64,000 nt of DNA from JANQMY01 sp965228775 (GCA_965228775.1 OZ245840.1:3906001-3970000), one strand, 5' to 3'. Shown: positions 51,175 through 61,313, counted from the first letter of the stretch. Numbers and translations: made by a program. Notes: generated by a model not told the origin, from the letters alone.

Positions 51175-53409
51175 CTACGCGGCGGCTTCATTTGGCAGGT
51201 TGTCGGCAATGGCCGCGAGGAGTTGCTCTTGCGTGAATGGTTTAGCCACATGGCCAGCAAATCCAATGCTCAGATAATGCTCTACCTGGTGATTCATGGC
51301 ATCAGAGGTGAGCGCGATCACTTTAGGCACGTCTACGCCTTTGTGAGACAGATTGAGGATGTGACCAAGTGCCGTTTCGCCATCCATCACAGGCATGCGG
51401 ATGTCCATGAAGACGATGTCAAAATCGGCCTCACTTAGTCGCTCCAGCACCTCTTGCCCATCCTTAGCGAAAACCAGTTCAGAGACCGAATCCTGCAGAA
51501 ACTCTTGGACGACAAGGCGGTTGATTTCGTTGTCGTCTGCCACCAGCACACGTGTGCCGCCAAGTCCGGATTCAGTGAGGCCGCCAGCCGAGATCCCGTC
51601 AAGACCCATGTCCGTGCAGGCAAAAGGCAAAGTCAACAGTACGCGCGTGCCAACGCCTTCCTCAGAGTCGAGCTTGATACGGGCGCCGTCGCCCATCGCG
51701 TCGACAATTGCCCGCACGATGGATAGGCCGAGACCCGTGCCGCCGAACTCGCGTGTAGTTGATGCATCCACTTGTGTAAATGGCTGAAAGACACGCTGCT
51801 GCTTGTCTTTTGGGATGCCGATGCCGGTGTCTTTGACCTCGACCGATACACATTGGTCATTGGTCAGGTCGACACGGCAGGTTACTTCGCCTTGCGCAGT
51901 AAATTTCACCGCATTTGAAAGAAGATTGTGCAGAAGCTGGCCGAAGCGGTGGGGATCGCCAAGCCGCTCAACATTGCCTTCCGATGGCATGTATTCCACG
52001 ATCAGCGGGACTGAGTTTTCTTTCGCTTTCAGACGGTGCAGATGGGCAACCTTCTCAACGGTTTCGCGAATATTAAATGTCGTTGTCTCAATCTCAACCC
52101 GGCCGGATTTAAGCTTCGATAGATCCAACATGTCATTGAGAAGCGATGTGAGGTTCCAGCCCGCATCGAGGATGTGGCGCACGAACTCTTGCTGCTTCTC
52201 CGGCAGGTTTCCAATTTGAAGCGCCTGGGCCATTCCCAAGATGCCATTCAGCGGTGTTCGGATTTCGTGGCTGGTCATGCTCAAGAATTCGCCCATTGTG
52301 CGATTGGCAGAGACCGCCTCAAGCCTAGTTTCCACGAGCGCGTGGACATCGGTGAGATAGCCGATCGCACGCGAGGGGTTTTCCTCCGTCGATGCCAGCC
52401 GATATAGTCTTAGGTTGAACCAGCGGTAACCGCCCTTTGCCGTTCTTAGACGAAAATCGCACTCATGCCGTTGATCGGCCCACGAATGATCTGCAGTCAA
52501 TACGTTCAAAAGCGACCGATCTTCCGGGTGTACACATTCCAAAAAGTTCGCGAAGCAAATGAGGTCTCGATTATGGACCCAACCAATCGTTTCGCGTACG
52601 CCAGCCGGGACGGAAACAGCGCCCGTCAGGAAGTCTACATCCAGGGTTCCGTTAGAACTCCAAGAATTTGAGAGTTCGTAGCGCTCTATGATTTCCGAGT
52701 TGATAATCTCTTTGGTCAAGCGTTCTTGAAACAGCTTGAGCATGGCCGTTTGTATCTCCGCGTTCTGAACCGGAGATTTGTACATTAAATTTACGATCCC
52801 TATGTCGCTGTCTTGTCCGCCAAGACGAACGCCAACATATCCGCGGACCGACATTTGCTTAAGATCGTCGTCAAGTGGAAATGCTTCCGCGACTCGGTCG
52901 TCGTAAACACACTGATCGCCGGCAACAGCAATATCACAGGGAGTTCCGGAGAGATCATAGGATACGTTCGGAATCCAAATGCCATCGCTCCAGAATGCGA
53001 TCGTCCGCATTTTGTTCGTAAGCGGATTAAGGCGCCCTACCATTGCATAGTCGGCATCGAAATACTCGGCCGTCGCGATTAGAAAATCTCGCACGAAATC
53101 AAGGCCGGTGGATCTAACGATCTTTGGGCTGATGGTGGCGAGCGCGTGCTGCAATGGCGGTGATAAGGTCACGGTCCAGTCCCACTTGTTCCGTAAACTG
53201 TTATATTTGGGGCGGGTTAGAGCTTCGTTAAACAAACCTGTGAGGCGACGCTGCCTGGCCGCTTCGCCTTTAGGTTGATGGGCGGGTTCAACTGTTCGTT
53301 CCTTGTGGGCTGCGTTTTGGAGGGTGCGACCATCAGGAGTGGCGGTCACGTAGGGGGATTTCGACCCCTCCGGTCCAAAGATTTTTGTGGATGGACTAAG
53401 AGATATCAA
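51175..53409 (-). CDS. Hybrid sensor histidine kinase/response regulator
   Basis: This 744-residue cytoplasmic protein has a GAF-like sensor at about 100-235 (LDFVRDFLIATAEYFDADYAM). A PAS/PAC segment lies at about 250-355 (HPEDRSLLNV, RWFNLRLYRL). HisKA has phospho-acceptor His381 in SHEIRTPLNG, and HATPase has N-box LLSNAVKF and glycine boxes DTGIGIP and GGTGLGLSI. The C-terminal receiver has Asp669 in FMDIRMPVMDG and Lys in HVAKPFT. No membrane segments are seen, so it senses a cytoplasmic signal. The frame begins with TTG at 53409, and the true start could be further in. No partner regulator is adjacent. Confidence 0.9.
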   Translation of the reverse strand: MISLSPSTKIFGPEGSKSPYVTATPDGRTLQNAAHKERTVEPAHQPKGEAARQRRLTGLFNEALTRPKYNSLRNKWDWTVTLSPPLQHALATISPKIVRSTGLDFVRDFLIATAEYFDADYAMVGRLNPLTNKMRTIAFWSDGIWIPNVSYDLSGTPCDIAVAGDQCVYDDRVAEAFPLDDDLKQMSVRGYVGVRLGGQDSDIGIVNLMYKSPVQNAEIQTAMLKLFQERLTKEIINSEIIERYELSNSWSSNGTLDVDFLTGAVSVPAGVRETIGWVHNRDLICFANFLECVHPEDRSLLNVLTADHSWADQRHECDFRLRTAKGGYRWFNLRLYRLASTEENPSRAIGYLTDVHALVETRLEAVSANRTMGEFLSMTSHEIRTPLNGILGMAQALQIGNLPEKQQEFVRHILDAGWNLTSLLNDMLDLSKLKSGRVEIETTTFNIRETVEKVAHLHRLKAKENSVPLIVEYMPSEGNVERLGDPHRFGQLLHNLLSNAVKFTAQGEVTCRVDLTNDQCVSVEVKDTGIGIPKDKQQRVFQPFTQVDASTTREFGGTGLGLSIVRAIVDAMGDGARIKLDSEEGVGTRVLLTLPFACTDMGLDGISAGGLTESGLGGTRVLVADDNEINRLVVQEFLQDSVSELVFAKDGQEVLERLSEADFDIVFMDIRMPVMDGETALGHILNLSHKGVDVPKVIALTSDAMNHQVEHYLSIGFAGHVAKPFTQEQLLAAIADNLPNEAAA

Positions 53410-53656
53410 AGACTGCCCAAACCTTCATTCGGATGAGCCGTGATCTTGCGCAATACGCCAAATCTCTAACAATCGGTGCCAAATCTGTCGAGGCACCTTC
53501 GCCGTCTGGCTGGGCGCTTTAAGGTGGTGCGAGGCATGGAAACAATGGTGCTCTATCTTGTTGTTTCCGCATCGGTGTCGCGCGCACCTGCTTTTTTCAA
53601 TTCCGTTAGCTGCTTACGTGCCCAAGCTCTAACCCTGGCTAGAGAGAAGAAGAGGC

Positions 53657-54799
53657 ATGGCTAATATTCCGAGCACGGCTCTGAGATTGGAATCCTGCAT
53701 TGAAGACAACGGCACGCTCAAGCTCTCGCTTGGCGAAATACCGGTGGTCGACCCAGCGTCCGATGAGGTCGTGGTGCAAATCCAGGCGTCACCGATCAAT
53801 CCATCCGATCTCGCCATGATGCTCGGCACGTCAGACGTATCGACCGCACGGCAATCAGGTACCCCGGATCGCCCCTTCATCACCGTGGACATTCCCCCCC
53901 AAGGCAGAGCGTCCATGGCCAATCGTGTCGGCAAAGCCTATGGGATCGGTAATGAGGGCGCGGGCGTGGTGGTTGCCGCCGGTGATTCCGATGCGGCTCA
54001 GGCCTTGTTGGGCAGAACGGTCGCGTGCCGTGGGGGTGAGCTGCATGCGCAATTTCGAACGCTTAAGACAGCACAGTGTTTTGCGCTGCCGGATGATGTC
54101 TCTCCAACGGAAGGGGCAGCCTGTTTCACCAATCCGATGACGGTGCTGTGCATGATCGAGACCATGCGTCTTGAAGGCCACACGGCATTGGTACACACCG
54201 CAGCGGCGTCCAATTTGGGCCTTATGCTGAATAAAGTGTGCGCGGCCGACGGCATTGGCCTGGTCAATATTGTGCGGAAACAGGAACACGAAACACTGCT
54301 TCGCGAGTTGGGGGCGCAATATGTGGTCAATTCCAAGGCGTCCACCTTCCATGAAGACTTGGTCTCGGCGATTGCAGACACTGATGCCACGCTGGGATTT
54401 GACGCTGTCGGAGGCGGTCGGCTTACGGGCGACATACTGGGCGCGATGGAGATCGCGATGGCGCGTAAAATGCCGGACTATAGCCGGTATGGCTCGCCTC
54501 AACACAAGCAAGTGTACATCTACGGCCGCCTGGATCTTGGAGAAGTTGTTTTGCCTTTCAATTTGGGGATGGCCTGGTCTGTTGGCGGCTGGCTGTCTAC
54601 ATACGCCTTAGAGAGGATCGGACCGGACGGTATGTTGGCTGTACGCAGACGTGTTTTCTCTGAATTGAAAACCACTTTCGCCAGCCACTATACCGCGGAG
54701 GTCTCATTGAAAGAGGCGTTGAATGTTGAGATGCTGAAGGCTTACAGCCGGAAAGCGACCGGTGAAAAATACCTTATCAGGCCAAACAAATCAGATTAG
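53657..54799 (+). CDS. Zinc-independent MDR dehydrogenase (quinone-oxidoreductase-like)
   Basis: This 380-residue protein has the MDR layout: an N-terminal GroES-like half (VQIQASPINPSDLAMMLG, GNEGAGVVVAAGDS) and a Rossmann half (HTAAASNLGLMLNKVCAADG, FDAVGGGRLTGDIL). The zinc-binding cysteines of alcohol dehydrogenases are absent. NADPH-dependent reduction of an enone or quinone is likely. It converges on the minus-strand enoyl-CoA hydratase gene with only 10 bp between the ends, so co-regulation with the CoA pathway is only a suggestion. Confidence 0.88.
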   Translation: MANIPSTALRLESCIEDNGTLKLSLGEIPVVDPASDEVVVQIQASPINPSDLAMMLGTSDVSTARQSGTPDRPFITVDIPPQGRASMANRVGKAYGIGNEGAGVVVAAGDSDAAQALLGRTVACRGGELHAQFRTLKTAQCFALPDDVSPTEGAACFTNPMTVLCMIETMRLEGHTALVHTAAASNLGLMLNKVCAADGIGLVNIVRKQEHETLLRELGAQYVVNSKASTFHEDLVSAIADTDATLGFDAVGGGRLTGDILGAMEIAMARKMPDYSRYGSPQHKQVYIYGRLDLGEVVLPFNLGMAWSVGGWLSTYALERIGPDGMLAVRRRVFSELKTTFASHYTAEVSLKEALNVEMLKAYSRKATGEKYLIRPNKSD

Positions 54800-54809
54800 C
54801 GTTACAGGC

Positions 54810-55550
54810 TCACTTCCGGTTACCGCCATATTCCGTATCGATCACCTTATCTGGGGTGATCGGAAAATTGAGAAGCTGGCCAAGGCGTACTTCTTTCAGG
54901 TACGCTTCCCGGTCGCCATCATTATGCGGAACATTCTGGATAACATGTTTTGCGGTGTTGAGAACCAGACGATCAAATCCGGCGACGTGCTTTGCCAATT
55001 TCTTTGCCGTCGTTAAGCACTGATCAGGCTCTGAGACCGCATTGATCAATCCAAGCTCGCGTGCACGCTCCGCAGAAAGGGGGAGGCCCGTGAGAACCAT
55101 TTCAGCAATTACTTTCTTGGGCAACGCAAGGTGCAGCATGCCTGCGGCGACACCGCCGTAAATGCCATGACGAATCTGCGGAAGCGCCAAATTCGCGTTC
55201 GGTTCCGCCACCGCTAGATCACAGGCCGCAAGCAGAGTGTTGCCTGCGCCGACTGTCGGCCCATTAAGCGCCGCGATAAAGATGGTTTGACAGTTGAATA
55301 GTTGCTTGAAAAACGCCCATTGCTCGCGTCCCTCATTGTGGCCAACAGGTTCTTTGAGATCCATGCCTGCGCAGAAGGCGGGGCCGGCGCCCGTCACAAC
55401 CACCGCTTTGGTATCTTCCGCAAGGTTGGCAAGGAAGTCCTTGAATTCATCACGTAGTGCGCGGTTCAAGGCGTTTCTTTGTTCCGGACGGTTGAGCGTG
55501 ACAGTGGCGGTGTTCTCGTCTTTCTCGACGATGATGTTCTCGTATTTCAT
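54810..55550 (-). CDS. Enoyl-CoA hydratase/isomerase family protein
   Basis: This 246-residue crotonase-fold protein has TVTLNRPEQRNALN near the start, AVVVTGAGPAFCAGMDLKE for CoA and oxyanion contacts, and NGPTVGAGNTLLAACDLAV. The catalytic Glu residues expected near the helix after GGVAAGM are not clear. It is the third gene of a minus-strand set (57350 to 54810): hydratase, nitronate-monooxygenase-like enzyme, hydratase. The tight spacing suggests one catabolic operon. Confidence 0.9.
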   Translation of the reverse strand: MKYENIIVEKDENTATVTLNRPEQRNALNRALRDEFKDFLANLAEDTKAVVVTGAGPAFCAGMDLKEPVGHNEGREQWAFFKQLFNCQTIFIAALNGPTVGAGNTLLAACDLAVAEPNANLALPQIRHGIYGGVAAGMLHLALPKKVIAEMVLTGLPLSAERARELGLINAVSEPDQCLTTAKKLAKHVAGFDRLVLNTAKHVIQNVPHNDGDREAYLKEVRLGQLLNFPITPDKVIDTEYGGNRK

Positions 55551-55588
55551 CGGGCCCCCATGGATTTGTTTTTGAATGATACACAGGG

Positions 55589-56533
55589 CTAGCTTGCCAG
55601 TGCTTTCCGCATGCCGGACTTCGCAGCCTCATATTCCGCGATGATACGATCGCAAATGTCGATGGCGGACTCGATGCGCTTTACCATGCCGACGCCGTGC
55701 CCGCAGCTTTTGACCTTCGAATATCGCTCGCGAACCGCACCGGTTGATAGAACCTCCCCCGGGACTGTTGTCGCCAATTCTTTCAGGTCGACGCCGCATT
55801 CAATAAGGCTGGGCGTAATCCAGTTGGCAGGCGCTCCGTCGAGGGCTGCGGAAAAGAAAACGTCTTTAGACGTACAGTCGATAAGCATCTGGCTGTAATG
55901 CTCGTCGGCTCCGGATTCGGTCGCGGCGATGAAACGTGTGCCCATGTAAGAAAGAACCGCGCCCATCGTCTGGGCCGCCAACAAATCCTGCCCCGTGCTC
56001 AACGCTCCGGACAAAATGATAGGCGTGTCGGTGACGTCTCTGATCTCATTGAGCAATGCGAAGGGGTTAATGGTGCCAGTGTGCCCGCCGGCGCCGCCGC
56101 AAACGGCAATAAGAGCATCAGCGCCGGCTTCGGCCGCTTTTTCTGCATGGCGCGCGGAAGCCACATCGTGAAAAATCACGCCGCCATAATCGTGAATTCG
56201 ACCGAATACATCGTCGGGTGCGCCTTTAGATGTGAGTACCACAGGTACTTTATGTTTAACGCACAGCTCCAAATCGCCTTCCATGCGGTCATTGGTTTTG
56301 TGAACGACCAAGTTGACCGCCCAAGGAGCAGGGTTATCCATCTCGGCCAGGCCTGCTTGCATTTCCTGCAGCCATTGTTCGAAGACGAGCCGCGTGCGGG
56401 TACAATGGGCCGGAAAGCTACCCATGACGCCGCGGGAACACGTGGCAAGAGCCAGTTTCGGTGTGGAGACAAGAAACATGGGGGCGGCAATCAACGGAAC
56501 TTTCAGTGTGCCGCCAAATGTGAAGTCGATCAT
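55589..56533 (-). CDS. Nitronate monooxygenase-like FMN oxidoreductase
   Basis: This 314-residue TIM-barrel protein resembles 2-nitropropane dioxygenase/nitronate monooxygenase: LIAAPMFLVST for FMN at the start, VIFHDVASARHAEKAAEAGADAL, and CGGAGGHTG with catalytic-type His151, then IILSGALSTGQDLLAAQTMGA. Related members include enoyl reductase II and 2-oxo-acid enzymes. The ATG at 56533 has GGAGGA seven bases upstream. An earlier in-frame start is not supported. It is placed between two enoyl-CoA hydratases, so a role on a CoA-linked substrate is plausible. Confidence 0.88.
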   Translation of the reverse strand: MIDFTFGGTLKVPLIAAPMFLVSTPKLALATCSRGVMGSFPAHCTRTRLVFEQWLQEMQAGLAEMDNPAPWAVNLVVHKTNDRMEGDLELCVKHKVPVVLTSKGAPDDVFGRIHDYGGVIFHDVASARHAEKAAEAGADALIAVCGGAGGHTGTINPFALLNEIRDVTDTPIILSGALSTGQDLLAAQTMGAVLSYMGTRFIAATESGADEHYSQMLIDCTSKDVFFSAALDGAPANWITPSLIECGVDLKELATTVPGEVLSTGAVRERYSKVKSCGHGVGMVKRIESAIDICDRIIAEYEAAKSGMRKALAS

Positions 56534-56555
56534 TGTAGTGTTCCTCCGCGCGGCT

Positions 56556-57350
56556 CTACTGGCCTGAGAAATTGGGTTCGCGTTTTTCGACAAATGCGCG
56601 AACGCCCTCTTTGACATCGTCAGTAGAGAGGCAAACGTTTTGCGCATAGGTCTCAAATTCCAGCGCGTCCCGTAGATCAGCTTCCATGCTGCGGTAGATT
56701 GCGCGCTTGGATAACCGGATCGAAACGGGTGGACCTGCCGCGAAACTTCGGGCCATCTCCAAGGCCGTGGGCATTAATGCATCCGGTTCCGTCAGCTGGG
56801 AAACGATGCCTAGTGCGAGCGCTTCTTCGGCACCGATCATCCGTCCCGACCAGATGAGCTCGCATGCTTTTGCTGTACCAACCAAACGGGGTAAGAAGTA
56901 TGTCCCCCCCCAATCTGGATGGAGGCCTCTCCGTGAAAATGTTTGGCCGAACTTTGCTTTTGTGGCCGCGATTCGAATGTCGCAAGCAAGTGCTATACCC
57001 ATGCCGCCGCCCGCTGCCGCTCCGTTGACTGCGGCGATGTAAGGCTTGGTTGAGCCGCGCATAGAAAGGATGATCTTGTCACGGATCGGTTCCAATTTGT
57101 TGGATAGCGGATTGGCTTCATCGATCGACTTCACGTTGGCGTTTGCTTTCATGTCGCCGCCGGAACAAAAGCCTTTGCCCGCACCAGTGATGACGATCGC
57201 CCTTACGTCTGTGTCCGCATTGCTCTGCTCAATAGCGTCACAGAGTTCCTGGCGGAGCGTAGGATTAAGCGCATTGTACCGATCCGGACGATTGAGAGTG
57301 ATGGTGGCAACCTGATCGGCAACCTCGTAGAGGATCGTTTCAAATGGCAT
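56556..57350 (-). CDS. Enoyl-CoA hydratase/isomerase family protein
   Basis: This 264-residue crotonase-fold protein has TITLNRPDRYNALNPTL, IVITGAGKGFCSGGDMKA and VNGAAAGGGMGIALACDIRI. The TFSRRGLHPDWGGTYFLPRLVG segment with its Asp, and the C-terminal VEKREPNFSG tail, resemble PaaG/2-(1,2-epoxy)acyl-type isomerases, where the position carries Asp in place of Glu. It is first of the minus-strand trio. GGAGCG precedes the ATG. Confidence 0.92.
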   Translation of the reverse strand: MPFETILYEVADQVATITLNRPDRYNALNPTLRQELCDAIEQSNADTDVRAIVITGAGKGFCSGGDMKANANVKSIDEANPLSNKLEPIRDKIILSMRGSTKPYIAAVNGAAAGGGMGIALACDIRIAATKAKFGQTFSRRGLHPDWGGTYFLPRLVGTAKACELIWSGRMIGAEEALALGIVSQLTEPDALMPTALEMARSFAAGPPVSIRLSKRAIYRSMEADLRDALEFETYAQNVCLSTDDVKEGVRAFVEKREPNFSGQ

Positions 57351-57584
57351 GTGTCGCTCCTGTCAGCCCGCATTGGTTTTGTCGTTTGCAGCCGTATTCG
57401 CGGACCGGCTGTGGTCGGCAGTTCCGTACAATGATCTCAAACCCTTGCCTGTGCTCTTGCATTTCATGCCAAATCTATAACCATTTGCGCCAACTCCTGA
57501 CGTTGCCGAAGGCTCAGCTAGACCGGTTTCCCGCCCTTTGTCAGAAAGGTTGGACATGGTTGGAATGCGGAACTTGGTGCAGAT

Positions 57585-58589
57585 ATGACACTCACAAAGC
57601 GGGATCGCTATCCCTTCGCCGTCGGGACACAGCGTATGTGCCGGGTTCTGAAGCATTCGCCGGAGCGGGTGTTTAAGCGCGCCGGTATGCCGCCAGATTC
57701 TCTGGATCATGAAGGACGCGGTGTTACGGCACGCCAGTTCTTTGCGATCTGGAATGCCCATCTTATGGAGGCAAGCCGGGAGGATGCCGTGCTCTATTTG
57801 GCACGCTCGACGGCCCGCGGTGCCATGACCCCAACCACCCTTGCGTTTTCTTGCAGTGCTAAACTGGGAACCGGATTTGAACGTCTGAGTGTTTTTAAGC
57901 CCTTGGTATTCCCTCTACGGATTAATATTGAGCACGATTCTACGGCTTTGAATATTTCACTGGAACCGGTTGATCCCGACGTTCCCGTTCCAGATAGCTT
58001 TGCTGCTTTTGAGATGTTTTATTTGCTTGCCTTATCGCGGAACTGTACAAACGAGCGTATTGTGCCCCTCTCGGTCTCCTTGCCTGGACAATTGGCCAAT
58101 AGGCAGAAAGTTGAAGAATATTTGAGCGTTGCAGTCCGGCAGTCCGGCAGTGCAGAGCTTCGTATCTCGCGTGAAGATGCAGAGCTGCCGCTTATTTCCG
58201 CAGACGAGCAGATGTGGGAAGACTTTGAGCCCGGTTTGTATCGCAGATTAATGAATCGCGATCGCAATGCTTCCATAAGTGCGCGCGTCCGGCGAGCGCT
58301 CATGGAGTTGCTGCCGGCTGGGCATTCGTCGGCTGACGCGGTTTGTGCACATCTGCATGTGAGCAAGAGAAGCCTTTACCGCTATCTCAAAAGTGAAGGG
58401 GAGACCTTCCAATCCGTTCTGGATGCGACACGGTCTGATTTATCGATGCAGTATCTGGCCAATGATGAAATGAGCATCGACGAAATCTCTTACCTATTGG
58501 CGTTTCGAGACCCTAATTCGTTTTATCGCGCGTTTCGCGGTTGGACCGGAATGACGCCCATGGAAGCGCGAAGCCAACGATTGCAGTAG
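57585..58589 (+). CDS. AraC-family transcriptional regulator, paralog A
   Basis: This 334-residue protein has an N-terminal effector domain of the OruR/ArcR-like AraC group (about 1-210) and a C-terminal double HTH (about 230-330: ADAVCAHLHVSKRSLYRYLKSEG and ISYLLAFRDPNSFYRAFRGWTGMTP). It is clearly paralogous to the AraC gene at 61442-62440 (shared KDRYPF/KDKYPF, DATRS-LSMQYLA, EISYLLAFRDPNSFYRAF). The two genes bracket the molybdoenzyme genes, and one or both probably regulate them. The 234-bp upstream gap (57351-57584) is shared with the divergent enoyl-CoA hydratase operon. Confidence 0.92.
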   Translation: MTLTKRDRYPFAVGTQRMCRVLKHSPERVFKRAGMPPDSLDHEGRGVTARQFFAIWNAHLMEASREDAVLYLARSTARGAMTPTTLAFSCSAKLGTGFERLSVFKPLVFPLRINIEHDSTALNISLEPVDPDVPVPDSFAAFEMFYLLALSRNCTNERIVPLSVSLPGQLANRQKVEEYLSVAVRQSGSAELRISREDAELPLISADEQMWEDFEPGLYRRLMNRDRNASISARVRRALMELLPAGHSSADAVCAHLHVSKRSLYRYLKSEGETFQSVLDATRSDLSMQYLANDEMSIDEISYLLAFRDPNSFYRAFRGWTGMTPMEARSQRLQ

Positions 58590-58617
58590 GCTTTTGTGTG
58601 TCCTGATACTTTTAGAG

Positions 58618-60846
58618 TTAGGCGCCTGCATTGAAGTTGAATTTTGAGAGGGGTAGCTCTCGGACCCGCACGCCCGTGACGGCATAGATCGCATTACATA
58701 CAGCGGGTGCAACGGGTGGCAGTCCGGGCTCGCCACCGCCGCCGAGAGTTTCACTGTCGCCATTGATGATGGATACCTCAACTTCCGGCATCTCATTTAT
58801 GCGCAGCATCTCATAGTCGTGGAAATTGCTTTGTTCTACAGCGCCATTCTTCAGCGAGATCTCGCCGTATAGAGCGGCCGTCAATCCATAAACAATCGAG
58901 CTTTCCATCTGAGTGGTAAAGCCGAACGGATTCACTACAAAGCCCGGGTCGGCGGCGCAGAAGACTTTGGTAACGCGTGGTGTGCCGCTTGACATGTCCA
59001 CTTCCGCGACTTCAGCAACAATCGTACCGAATGCTTGCGTGATGGCGATGCCGCGCCCGTGTTTACCGGGCAGTGGGCTTCCCCAGTTCGCCATTTCTGC
59101 AGCTTGTTCCAAGACCCTCAAATAGCGCGGTGATTTCTGCAGTAGCGCGCGCCGAAATTCGAAGGGATCTTTTCCTGCGGCGGTGGCAAGTTCGTCGACG
59201 AACGATTCTTTGAAGAAGCCTTGCTGGCTCGCATCCACGGCACGCCAGTCTCCGAAGCGCAAATGCATCGATACTTCTTCAAGAACGCGTATGCGTTTGC
59301 TGGCGATGTCGTAGTAGTCCACTAAAGCAGCATCCGGCGGATCTTTTTGATGAAGAAACAAATTGTCCCAACTCAATAGTTCCCCGGAACCATCCAACCC
59401 CGCTTTGAATCTGCTGGTCGTGCAAGTTCGATAGTACGCCTTTTGAATATCCTCTTCCCGCGACCAGATTGTTTTGACAGGAACACCGGCAGCTTGCGCA
59501 ACACGCGCGCCAAAGACCGCGTAGTCGTCACGCAGCCGCCGGCCGAACCCGCCCCCCAGAGCCATTTGATGTATACGGACTTGTTCCTTTTCGAAACCGA
59601 TGGCGTTGGCCGCTTCCGTACGAGCGCGTAAGGGGACTTGCGCGCCCGTCCAAATGTCGCAAACACCATCCCGTACCCAGGCCGTGCAGTTGACCGGTTC
59701 CATTGTAGCGTGCGCTAAGAAGGGAACGCGGTACTCAGCCTCGACTTGTGTCGGTGCTGCTGTAAATGCCGCGACCGTATCGCCTTCCTCAACCAAGCTG
59801 GTGCCGCCGTCTTCTGCTGCTTCATCCAAGGCGTCGTTGTATCTTGCAAACAGTCCCTCCTGGTCGAGCGTGTCGTTTTCTGTTTTCGTCCAGGTGGTCT
59901 CAATCGTGTTAATCGCTTGTTGTGCCTGCCAGTAACCATCAGCTACTACGGCGATGAAGTCCCCCAGATTGAGAACCTTCACCACGCCAGGCATCGTCTT
60001 CGCAGTCTCGTCATTCATGGTGGCAACCGTGGCGCCGATCACGGGCGCGGCGAAGACCGCCGCGTATTTCAGGTCTTGTCCCGGAATCGTGGCGTCGATC
60101 CCATACTTAGCGGTGCCGTCAACCTTTTCCCTCAGATCGACGCGCGGGATGGGTTTGCCCATGAGGTTAAACTGATCCGGCGTTTTGAGTTTCGGATGTG
60201 TCGGCAGGGGCTGTTCAGAGGCTGCTGCCGCAAACTGAGAGTAAGGGGCTGATGTGCCGCTTGCGTCATGGTACAGAGTGCTCTTCTCAGCACGGATTTC
60301 GATAGCAGGAACGTTCCAGGCGTCAGCCGCCGCGCCGATGAGCATCTGCCGGGCGGCGGCACCGGCTACACGCATGCTGCGCTGGCCGGTCGATCTCACG
60401 GATGCGCTGCCGCCGGTCGCGTAGCCATCGGCCATTTTGGCGAGGCGCGTAAAAACACCATCGATAGTCGGTTCAAGCCAATTGGGGGCACCCAGTGTGC
60501 CGGGGGCCACAAACAAGCGGGCCATATGTTGCGATACATAGTCGCCCGTTGTTGGGGCTTCTATGACGATAACTTTTTCCCAGTCCGCGTCGAGCTCGTC
60601 CGCAAGCATCTGGCCGAGAGAGGTTCGGACACCCTGTCCCATTTCCGTATGCGGAACAATCGCCGTGACTACATTGTTGGCGTCAATCTTGATCCAGCTG
60701 TTGATCAGTTCTTCACCTTCGCCACCGGCGACGAGAGGTTTCAAGGCATCCACCGGGTTTCCGGGGCGCATCGCAACACCCACTGCGAATACACCGCCCG
60801 CGAGAAGCCCGGAACCGATAACCGCTCTTCTTGTCCATTTGCCCAT
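58618..60846 (-). CDS. Xanthine dehydrogenase-family molybdopterin-binding subunit (IorB-like)
   Basis: This 742-residue large subunit has a twin-arginine (Tat) signal peptide, TRRAVIGSGLLAGG, which implies export of the folded cofactor-loaded enzyme to the periplasm. Molybdopterin-binding hallmarks are MALGGGFGRRLRDDYA and the C-terminal GGEPGLPPVAPAVCNAI with the catalytic glutamate. It resembles isoquinoline 1-oxidoreductase (IorB) and related aldehyde oxidases that hydroxylate N-heterocycles or aldehydes. The 2Fe-2S subunit gene lies 11 bp upstream on the same strand. A flavin subunit is absent, so electrons may go to a cytochrome or quinone. Confidence 0.93.
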   Translation of the reverse strand: MGKWTRRAVIGSGLLAGGVFAVGVAMRPGNPVDALKPLVAGGEGEELINSWIKIDANNVVTAIVPHTEMGQGVRTSLGQMLADELDADWEKVIVIEAPTTGDYVSQHMARLFVAPGTLGAPNWLEPTIDGVFTRLAKMADGYATGGSASVRSTGQRSMRVAGAAARQMLIGAAADAWNVPAIEIRAEKSTLYHDASGTSAPYSQFAAAASEQPLPTHPKLKTPDQFNLMGKPIPRVDLREKVDGTAKYGIDATIPGQDLKYAAVFAAPVIGATVATMNDETAKTMPGVVKVLNLGDFIAVVADGYWQAQQAINTIETTWTKTENDTLDQEGLFARYNDALDEAAEDGGTSLVEEGDTVAAFTAAPTQVEAEYRVPFLAHATMEPVNCTAWVRDGVCDIWTGAQVPLRARTEAANAIGFEKEQVRIHQMALGGGFGRRLRDDYAVFGARVAQAAGVPVKTIWSREEDIQKAYYRTCTTSRFKAGLDGSGELLSWDNLFLHQKDPPDAALVDYYDIASKRIRVLEEVSMHLRFGDWRAVDASQQGFFKESFVDELATAAGKDPFEFRRALLQKSPRYLRVLEQAAEMANWGSPLPGKHGRGIAITQAFGTIVAEVAEVDMSSGTPRVTKVFCAADPGFVVNPFGFTTQMESSIVYGLTAALYGEISLKNGAVEQSNFHDYEMLRINEMPEVEVSIINGDSETLGGGGEPGLPPVAPAVCNAIYAVTGVRVRELPLSKFNFNAGA

Positions 60847-60857
60847 CGTCGTTCCCC

Positions 60858-61313
60858 CTAGCGCGAAGCCGCGGCCTTAATAGCTTTTCTGATTTGCGGA
60901 TAGGTACCGCACCGGCACACATTGCCAGACATGGCGGCATCTATGTCGTCGTCTGTCGGGTTTGGGATGTCGCGTAACAGCGCCGCTGCCGACATGATCT
61001 GTCCAGGCTGGCAATACCCGCATTGTGGCACTTGTTCGTCGATCCAGCTCTGTTGCACATTGCTCAATGTGCCATCTTCTGCCGCGAGGCCCTCGATCGT
61101 TGTAATTGAACTTCCATCCGCCGCGGCAATGGGCGTGGAGCATGAGCGAACCGGGGCACCGTCCAGATGTACCGTACACGCACCGCATTGCGCTATGCCG
61201 CAACCGAACTTCGTACCGGTCAGCTCAAGAGCTTCGCGAACGACCCACAAAATAGGCGTATCTGGATCCACATCCAGCTGATGCTGCTTGCCGTTCACCG
61301 TCACACTAATCAT
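60858..61313 (-). CDS. (2Fe-2S)-binding subunit of a molybdenum hydroxylase (IorA-like)
   Basis: This 151-residue protein has two [2Fe-2S] clusters: the plant-ferredoxin type with Cys38, Cys43, Cys46 (FGCGIAQCGACTVHL) and Cys58, and the alpha-helical type with Cys98, Cys101 (QCGYCQPGQIM), Cys133 and Cys135 (VCRCGTY). It is the electron-transfer partner of the downstream molybdopterin subunit. The ATG at 61313 follows GGGGGATGGG. An in-frame TTG five codons earlier is unlikely. It has no export signal of its own, so it is probably carried out with the Tat-exported partner. Confidence 0.94.
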   Translation of the reverse strand: MISVTVNGKQHQLDVDPDTPILWVVREALELTGTKFGCGIAQCGACTVHLDGAPVRSCSTPIAAADGSSITTIEGLAAEDGTLSNVQQSWIDEQVPQCGYCQPGQIMSAAALLRDIPNPTDDDIDAAMSGNVCRCGTYPQIRKAIKAAASR